Under the pieces are notes generated by a model. That model was not told the DNA's origin and did no database searches. It saw only the letters and a list, made by a program, of their open reading frames with translations. From an uncultured Clostridium sp. (lineage in GTDB: Bacteria; Bacillota; Clostridia; TANB77; CAG-508), in assembly GCA_946495905.1 (NCBI GenBank), contig CAMMEP010000001.1, positions 1 to 64,000 of the forward strand: 64,000 nt of DNA, written 5' to 3'. Shown piece by piece: positions 58,444 to 64,000 of this stretch. The translations under genes and the position numbers were made by a program. Numbering within the stretch: the stretch's first letter is position 1; every line of letters starts with the position of its first letter.

Positions 58444-59538
58444 ATGGTTATTGATATGAATTATTGGAATAAAGTAATAAAAAATATTGTTATTCTAGTT
58501 TTAAGTATTGTAGCAGTATACTTATTTTTTAGATTGGCAGTATTTTTCATGCCTTTTTTAGTAGCATTTATCATTTCACTAATGCTAGAACCAATAATCA
58601 GATTTATAATGAAAAAGACTAGGCTTACCAGAAAAGCAAGTTCTATTATTGTATTTATTTTAGCAATAGCAATACTATGTGGAATCTTGGTTTGGGCTGT
58701 AACTACACTGATAACAGAAGCTAGTAATTTACTTACAAATTTGAATTCCTATATCGATACAGGTTATCATTTTTTTCAAAAAATAGTATCTAGTATTGAC
58801 TTAAGTAAATTTAATATTCCTGAAGATGTAATGAATATTATTCAAAATTCCGGACTAGAATTTATCGATACCATAACAGAATGGGCTAAAGTAGCTTTAA
58901 CTAAAGTTATTGATTTTATTACGTCAGTACCAACTCTAGGTGTATATTGTGGTATTACATTAATTGCTTTATATTTCATGTGCGTTGATAAAATATATAT
59001 GATTGATCAATTGGAACATCATTTACCAGAGACTTGGGTAAGACGAATAGGAGTTCATTTGAAAGCATTAATTAAATCCCTTGGTGGATATTTAAAAGCA
59101 GAGCTTATTTTAGTTGTTATTTCATTTGTAATTTCACTAATAGGATTGTATATTTTCTACTTTATTGGATGGAATATACAATTCCCATTAATAATAGCAC
59201 TAGGAATAGCCTTTGTAGATGCTTTACCTATCTTTGGCTCAGGTACAGTTATGATTCCTTGGGCAGGCATTTTGGCTTTTTCAGGTGATATAAAATTAGC
59301 CATAGGTGTATTTGTTTTATGGTGTATTATGAGTGTTGTAAGACAGTTAATAGAACCTCGTATTGTGAGTGGACAAATTGGAATACATCCTATTTTTACC
59401 TTGATTGCAATGTATACTGGATTTCAATTCATGGGAGTCTGGGGCTTATTACTTGGACCTATTATTTTAATAATACTAAAAAATATTTATGGAACATTAA
59501 TAGATAGGGGAGTAGTTAAATCGATTTTGGAAAGATAA
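58444..59538 (+). CDS. ytvI: AI-2E/YtvI-type integral membrane protein
   Basis: A 364-aa protein of the AI-2E transporter-like (UPF0118) family, closest in form to sporulation protein YtvI. About eight hydrophobic segments: two near the N-terminus (VILVLSIVAVYLFFRLAVFF, FLVAFIISLMLEPIIRFI), one at ~66-88, then FVISLIGLYIFYFIG, LIIALGIAFVDALPIFGSGT (the family P-I-F-G-S-G/T motif, ~255-262), IGVFVLWCIMSVVRQLIEPR and a final IHPIFTLIAMYTGFQFMG/GLLLGPI pair. Role in sporulation is inferred from family naming. Starts at 58444; AAAGGTGATTATTACAT gives a weak ribosome binding site. Confidence 0.88.
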   Translation: MVIDMNYWNKVIKNIVILVLSIVAVYLFFRLAVFFMPFLVAFIISLMLEPIIRFIMKKTRLTRKASSIIVFILAIAILCGILVWAVTTLITEASNLLTNLNSYIDTGYHFFQKIVSSIDLSKFNIPEDVMNIIQNSGLEFIDTITEWAKVALTKVIDFITSVPTLGVYCGITLIALYFMCVDKIYMIDQLEHHLPETWVRRIGVHLKALIKSLGGYLKAELILVVISFVISLIGLYIFYFIGWNIQFPLIIALGIAFVDALPIFGSGTVMIPWAGILAFSGDIKLAIGVFVLWCIMSVVRQLIEPRIVSGQIGIHPIFTLIAMYTGFQFMGVWGLLLGPIILIILKNIYGTLIDRGVVKSILER

Positions 59539-59540
59539 AG

Positions 59541-59570
59541 TGGACAAATACGCCTGTTCCCAATTTGGAA
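59541..59570 (+). repeat. Degenerate REP-like half, copy 3
   Basis: GGACAAATACGCCTGTTCCCAATT..GGAA resembles the right half of the 12036 repeat (GGACAAAAAAGCCTGTCCCC); the left arm is missing. Confidence 0.5.
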
Positions 59571-59616
59571 AGTACTTGAAATGTAAAGAAATATATGATA
59601 TTATGGCTTCGGTGAT

Positions 59617-60300
59617 ATGATGAAAATCCTAATAGTAGAAGATAATAAAGTAATAGCAGATGGACTTAAATTTTCACTTGAAATTGAGAATTATAATGTC
59701 ACTATTTGTGACAAAGTAAAAAGTGCAAAGAATGAGATTTTAAATAGTATATACGATTTAGTTATATTAGATATTTTGTTGCCAGATGGAGATGGAATTG
59801 AGCTTTGTCAATTTATCAAGGAAAATCTAGATATTCCAGTTATCTTTTTGACAGCGAAAGATTCAGAAGGAGATATTGTAAAGGGACTGAATGTGGGGGC
59901 AGACGACTATATCGTCAAACCTTTTAGAGTGGGGGAGTTAATAGCGAGAATAAATAATGCTTGTAGAAAATACAAAAAAGATAAGCATATGATAAAAATT
60001 CAAGATATAACAATCGATACAGAAAATATGAATATTTATAAAAATAATAAAGAAATTACTCTCACAAGCCTTGAATGGAGAATTTTAAATACTTTATTAA
60101 ACTCATTAGGTACTACTGTTAGTAGAGACAAATTATTAAATTTAGCTTGCGATATAAGAGGAAATTTTATTAATGATAATTCACTTACTGTGTATATTAA
60201 AAGAATACGCGAGAAGTTAGAAGATGATGTAAATAATCCAAAAATAATTAAAACGGTAAAGGGAATAGGGTATAAAATAGAAAATGCAAATAGTAAATAG
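59617..60300 (+). CDS. OmpR-family response regulator (module 2)
   Basis: A 227-aa regulator like the one at 41166: phospho-acceptor in LVILDILLPDGDGI, TAKDSEGDIVKGLNVGADDY, winged helix ending SLTVYIKRIREKLE and TVKGIGYKIE. ATG 59617 or 59620 (MMKILIVED) can serve as start; the spacer contains GGTGATATG only. It overlaps its kinase gene by 17 nt. Candidate regulator of the ABC-FtsX genes through the GTCA repeats at 61549. Confidence 0.93.
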   Translation: MMKILIVEDNKVIADGLKFSLEIENYNVTICDKVKSAKNEILNSIYDLVILDILLPDGDGIELCQFIKENLDIPVIFLTAKDSEGDIVKGLNVGADDYIVKPFRVGELIARINNACRKYKKDKHMIKIQDITIDTENMNIYKNNKEITLTSLEWRILNTLLNSLGTTVSRDKLLNLACDIRGNFINDNSLTVYIKRIREKLEDDVNNPKIIKTVKGIGYKIENANSK

Positions 60301-61411
60301 TTTAAAAAATAAAACCGTAAAAAAATATTTAGTTTTAGCCATATTATCTGTAATTATTTTTACTTTGCTAATCTTTTGTATATTATTTTTTGTATACAAC
60401 AATAATACAGAGCAAATATTAAACAGGTATGAAGTACAAGGCTTAAGCGAAAGTATGGCATTACAAGAAATAAATAGTAATTTATATACTTATTTTTACA
60501 TAGCTACTGGTGCTATTTTGATAATGCTGCTATTAGTGATATTTTACTTTTTCTTGGCATTAAATAAAAATGAGAAAGACACAAAAAATATAAGAAAATA
60601 CTTAAATGATATTGTAAATAACGACTATCAATTTGATATCGAAAATTTATCGGAAAGTGAAATAAGCAATTTAAAAGGTGATATCTATAAAATTGTATTA
60701 AGACTTAAGGAAGAAGCAGAAAATTTAGCTAAAGATAGGGAAAATCTATCTAATTATTTAGCAGATATATCGCATCAAATACGAACACCTCTTATGGCTA
60801 TAAGTACGATGGTAGATGCTATTATAGAGAATGAAAACAAGTTAGATAAGGATACACGTAAATTCATATATGAGATTTCAAGACAATTAAATCAAATAAA
60901 TTGGCTGGTAGACAATTTACTAAAAATGGCTCAATTAGATACTAAAATTGTGAATTTCAATAATGAAGAAACAAACCTAAAAAATCTTATTGAAAAAATA
61001 GAAAAAAACATGAGTATCTTTTTAGAATTAAAAAATCAAAAATTAGTTACTGCTATTGATGGAAATATTTATTTAACTATAGATTCAAAATGGATGGCGG
61101 AAGCCATAGAAAATATCATAAAGAACTGTATAGAGCATTCAAAAGAGAATACGGAGATTGAAATAAAAGCAATACAAAATCCACTTTATGTTCAAATAGA
61201 AATTAAAGACCATGGTACTGGAATAAGCAAAAAAGATTTACCTAGAATATTTGATAAATTTTATAAAGGAGAAGGAGCAAGTAATAACAGTTTTGGTATA
61301 GGACTATCACTTGCCAAAAGCATAATCGATGGACAAAATGGAGAGATTACAGTAGAAAGTAAAGAAAATGAAGGAACTACTTTTGTCATAAAATTGTATA
61401 AGAGTAAATAA
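60284..61411 (+). CDS. Sensor histidine kinase (module 2)
   Basis: A 375-aa kinase with TM1 ~13-37, a short outer loop of about 25 residues (TEQILNRYEVQGLSESMALQ), TM2 ~64-88, and the phospho-acceptor motif ADISHQIRTPLMAIST (~164-179). The ATPase domain has NIIKNCIEHS (N), DHGTGISKKDL (G1) and GIGLSLAKSII (G2). The short loop suggests that it senses its signal within the membrane or through the transporter, as in BceS-type kinases. Overlaps the regulator gene by 17 nt. Confidence 0.92.
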   Translation: MQIVNSLKNKTVKKYLVLAILSVIIFTLLIFCILFFVYNNNTEQILNRYEVQGLSESMALQEINSNLYTYFYIATGAILIMLLLVIFYFFLALNKNEKDTKNIRKYLNDIVNNDYQFDIENLSESEISNLKGDIYKIVLRLKEEAENLAKDRENLSNYLADISHQIRTPLMAISTMVDAIIENENKLDKDTRKFIYEISRQLNQINWLVDNLLKMAQLDTKIVNFNNEETNLKNLIEKIEKNMSIFLELKNQKLVTAIDGNIYLTIDSKWMAEAIENIIKNCIEHSKENTEIEIKAIQNPLYVQIEIKDHGTGISKKDLPRIFDKFYKGEGASNNSFGIGLSLAKSIIDGQNGEITVESKENEGTTFVIKLYKSK

Positions 61412-61548
61412 TTTCAAGGAGAAAATCAATATTGCAGATTTTCTCCGAAATTAATGACATACATAGCAAAAAGCTATGGACACTAATGTTTTATTAACTA
61501 ATATTATAAACTATAATATGCCAGAAAATCAAGCAAAAAAATGTTAAA

Positions 61549-61582
61549 TTGTCATTTTAAAGTCACTTTAGGGAGATATAAT
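61549..61582 (+). promoter_or_regulatory. Response-regulator box and -10 of transporter operon 2
   Basis: Two GTCA-centred repeats 11 bp apart (TTGTCATTT at 61549-61557 and AAGTCACTT at 61560-61568) precede TATAAT (61577-61582). Distance from the second GTCA to TATAAT is 15 nt, against 16 at 37429; no good -35 is seen in either. Confidence 0.72.
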
Positions 61583-61600
61583 CAATAGTAGGAGGGAGCC

Positions 61601-62278
61601 ATGGAAATTTTAAAAATAGAAAATGTAAAAAAAGAATATGCAAATGGAGATAAAAAACTATATGCTTTAGATGACATTTCATTAACGGTAAAGCAAGGAG
61701 AATTTGTTGCAATTGTTGGACCAAGTGGTAGTGGAAAATCTACTTTGTTACATATTATAGGAGGAATAGACAAGCCTACTAGTGGAAAGATACTTATAAA
61801 TGGAACAGATATTTCTACTTTAAGGTCTGATAAAATGACAATATTTAGAAGACAAAATATTGGTATTGTATATCAATTCTATAATTTAATACCAACGCTT
61901 AAAGCAGAAGATAATATTATTTTGCCAGTTCTGCTAGATGGAAAAAAGGTAGATAAAGAAAAAGTAGAAGAAATTATTCAATTGTTAAAGCTAGAAAATA
62001 GAAAGAATGCCATGCCATCTCAATTATCGGGTGGAGAACAACAGCGTGTCTCCATAGGAAGAGCTTTGATAAATAATCCAAGTATTCTCTTAGCAGATGA
62101 ACCAACAGGAAATTTGGATAGTAATGCTTCAAAAGAAATTGTAGATATTTTTAAATATTACAACAAAACATATAAGCAAACTATATTGTTAGTAACGCAT
62201 GATGAAAAAATTGCCTTACAAGCAGATAGAATTATCAAACTCAAAGATGGAAAGATTATTCAAGATGAGCAAAATTAA
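61601..62278 (+). CDS. ABC ATPase of BceA/LolD type (module 2)
   Basis: A 225-aa ATPase, paralogous to 37487: Walker A GPSGSGKSTLLHIIGG (~43-58), YQFYNLIP, signature LSGGEQQRVSIGRAL, Walker B ILLADEPTGNLDS, LVTHDE. It precedes the permease by 15 nt. AGGAGGGAGCC is its strong ribosome binding site. Forms the transport half of the second two-component/ABC module. Confidence 0.92.
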   Translation: MEILKIENVKKEYANGDKKLYALDDISLTVKQGEFVAIVGPSGSGKSTLLHIIGGIDKPTSGKILINGTDISTLRSDKMTIFRRQNIGIVYQFYNLIPTLKAEDNIILPVLLDGKKVDKEKVEEIIQLLKLENRKNAMPSQLSGGEQQRVSIGRALINNPSILLADEPTGNLDSNASKEIVDIFKYYNKTYKQTILLVTHDEKIALQADRIIKLKDGKIIQDEQN

Positions 62279-62293
62279 AAGAGGTGGATATTT

Positions 62294-64000
62294 ATGGGAG
62301 TAACTTGGAAACTAGCTTTAAACTATCTAAGAAATAATAAAAAAAGAGCTTTTATCATTGGTATATGTATTTTAATTTCTACTATTTTAATAACTGCTGT
62401 TTTGCTATTAATATCTAGTTATAAAGAATATATAATTACGCAAGCAAGAAATGAAGGTAACTGGGAGGTAGGATTTCGTAATATAACTTATGAAGAAGCA
62501 TGTATCATAGAAAAACATAATAATGTAAAAGAAATTTCTGTTATGCATAATCTGGGAACCTATAAAAACATAAACAATACAGATGCTTATTATATTTCTC
62601 CTTCTATTCTTGGCTGTGATGAAAATACAATGAAAAATTTAGTAAAGAATAATTTGTATTATGGAAGAATGCCAGAAAATTCAAATGAAGTAATGATTAA
62701 TTCTAATAATAATTTGGATAAGGTAGGGGATACATTAGTTCAAACATTGGAAAATGGAGAAAATAAGGAATATACAGTGGTGGGAATAATGTATTCGTAT
62801 AATAATTTTTTTGAATCGAATCAAGTAATAACATTGCTAGATAGGGAAGTGCTAAAGCCAGATGATAAAGTTAACATCACTGTGCTTAGCTATAATATAA
62901 ATGAAATATATAGTGATTATTATGACATCTATTATCAATTAGGATCATACAGAAATGAATATGGTTCAACACTAAATGATATGGTGCAGTATAATAAAAC
63001 ATTGTTAGAATATGAAAATGTTTTAGATTATACCTCTGATTTTCAGAAAAATATCTATACAGTAGAAGGCATTTTTATTGGAATAATTGTTGCTTGTTCT
63101 ATGATTTTTATCTATTCTATTATTAATATTAGTGTAATAGAAAGAAAAAAGTACTTTGGGATTTTAAAATCTATAGGTGCAACTACAAAACAGATGAGAA
63201 GAAGTATACGAGTAGAACTGCTTATTATTTTATTAATAACAATACCATTAGGAATTGTTATAGGAATATGCCTGGACTTTCTATTAATTACTATAATAAA
63301 TAATATTTTGCCAGAAATTGCAACATCTTATAGTTCTATATTAAGAGCTTTTCAATCTAATGAGGAATTTAGATTAGCAATTCCAGTAAGTACAATTTTT
63401 ATATCAATATTTATTGTAGTGCTTACTGTATACATATCATCCATTATTCCAATAAGGAAAGTCTCATGGTTACAGGCAATAAGCTTGATAAAACAAAATA
63501 AAGAAAAAGTGCGAGTGAAGAAAAAAGTTAGTAAGAAAATGAAGAATATCAAAAATGTAGAATTTACTTTAGCTACAAAAAATATAGAAAGATATAAATC
63601 AAGATATTTTGCAATTATTATGTCATTAATTATTAGTATTGTACTAATTATTGTAAGCAACTATTATATTATTAATATAGCTTCAAATACAGATTTGACA
63701 GACTATAATTACTCTATAATAATTCAATATGATAGTGGTAAACACGAAAACCTTGTAGAGAAGATAATTGATGATATACAAGAAGCAAATATTGCAGAAA
63801 AAGTTATCTCTAATAGTCGAAGAAGATATGCAGTATTAGTTAATACGAACAACATTAGTGATGAAGAGAAAGACTTTAGTAGAAAATTATATGGGGAAGA
63901 TAATTCATTTTTAGCTCATTATGATTATATTTTCAAATCGGATGAATATGATTATAGCGACCCTTCAGATATATATTGCATTTGGATGAATTTTCTAATG
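62294..64000 (+). CDS. FtsX-like ABC permease (BceB-like), cut by window end
   Basis: An open frame of 569 codons from ATG 62294 (GAGGTGGATATTT upstream) to the end of the window without a stop. It follows the layout of the permease at 38152: TM1 (AFIIGICILISTILITAVLL, ~20-39), a first outer domain (~45-255), three TMs (~260-285, 308-335, 366-392), then KNIERYKSRYFAIIMSLIIS (~432) starting the second half, whose outer domain is underway at the edge. Partner of the ATPase encoded 15 nt upstream. Confidence 0.88.
   Translation, partial: MGVTWKLALNYLRNNKKRAFIIGICILISTILITAVLLLISSYKEYIITQARNEGNWEVGFRNITYEEACIIEKHNNVKEISVMHNLGTYKNINNTDAYYISPSILGCDENTMKNLVKNNLYYGRMPENSNEVMINSNNNLDKVGDTLVQTLENGENKEYTVVGIMYSYNNFFESNQVITLLDREVLKPDDKVNITVLSYNINEIYSDYYDIYYQLGSYRNEYGSTLNDMVQYNKTLLEYENVLDYTSDFQKNIYTVEGIFIGIIVACSMIFIYSIINISVIERKKYFGILKSIGATTKQMRRSIRVELLIILLITIPLGIVIGICLDFLLITIINNILPEIATSYSSILRAFQSNEEFRLAIPVSTIFISIFIVVLTVYISSIIPIRKVSWLQAISLIKQNKEKVRVKKKVSKKMKNIKNVEFTLATKNIERYKSRYFAIIMSLIISIVLIIVSNYYIINIASNTDLTDYNYSIIIQYDSGKHENLVEKIIDDIQEANIAEKVISNSRRRYAVLVNTNNISDEEKDFSRKLYGEDNSFLAHYDYIFKSDEYDYSDPSDIYCIWMNFLM

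Noticed and set aside
1..64000. CRISPR arrays, rRNA, tRNA, prophage or integrated element
   Set aside because: No regularly spaced repeats, no cloverleaf or rRNA sequence, and no integrase, terminase or transposase gene was recognised.

Overview
This 64-kb window is AT-rich (roughly 30% G+C by eye), uses strong AGGAGG-type ribosome binding sites and the standard stop codons, and reads as a chromosomal segment of an anaerobic low-G+C Gram-positive bacterium of the class Clostridia. Pointers are a flavodiiron (FprA-type) protein, an aldo/keto reductase with two 4Fe-4S clusters, ECF sigma/anti-sigma pairs, a YtvI-type sporulation membrane protein and two antimicrobial-peptide-sensor-like modules. 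All but four protein genes lie on the + strand, consistent with a leading-strand segment. No rRNA, tRNA, CRISPR array, prophage or transposase gene was recognised.

Layout. 1-8.2 kb: GNAT acetyltransferases, a sigma-region-2/membrane-domain fusion, an ECF sigma factor with a zinc-finger/FtsX-like anti-sigma factor, an M29 aminopeptidase, an aldo/keto reductase and the rotted tail of a second one. 8.4-10.3 kb: GntR-ABC operon. 10.5-17.5 kb: cytosolic alpha-amylase (- strand), RdgB/Ham1 pyrophosphatase, TIM-barrel epimerase-like protein, acyl-CoA ligase, duplicated membrane proteins, two NUDIX enzymes. 17.6-20.5 kb: PBECR-like protein with a damaged 5' end, a stand-alone structured RNA, and an ArsR repressor plus P1B metal ATPase. 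20.7-26.9 kb: flavin reductase-like protein, DUF362 protein, LarC, two HD proteins, CsaA, cupin, truncated phosphotransferase. 27.1-37.3 kb: metK-ABC-F, a nucleotidase/nucleoside-hydrolase fusion operon, ZIP transporter, three-gene ABC-2 transporter. 37.5-44.4 kb: ABC/FtsX exporter with two-component system, flavodiiron protein. 45-52.7 kb: PHP phosphoesterase, uvrB, small proteins, uvrA. 52.8-58 kb: AAA-CYTH fusion, frameshifted cytidylate kinase, murD, proline-rich protein, CBS protein. 58.4-64 kb: ytvI and a second two-component/ABC-FtsX module that runs off the end.

Cross-cutting signals. (i) Three genes (aldo/keto reductase, DUF362 protein, cupin) share a 19-bp-spacer promoter with an AdhR-type MerR operator, suggesting an electrophile-stress regulon. 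(ii) The two BceAB-like transporter operons share an 11-bp-spaced GTCA direct-repeat box just upstream of TATAAT, which suggests control by OmpR-type regulators encoded beside them. (iii) Two families of long-hairpin intergenic elements (type A at 22.3 and 40.8 kb; type B at 44.4 and 58.0 kb) keep a conserved core while their stem arms differ completely between copies yet remain self-complementary. (iv) A promoter-RNA-terminator unit at 18.07-18.22 kb folds into two arms whose loops are complementary, a candidate undescribed small RNA or aptamer. (v) Several genes are decaying or rearranged: the aldo/keto reductase remnant, the phosphotransferase, the cytidylate kinase, the PBECR-like gene and the sigma fusion. 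Positions and matches were read by eye; homology statements rest on recognised motifs, not database searches.
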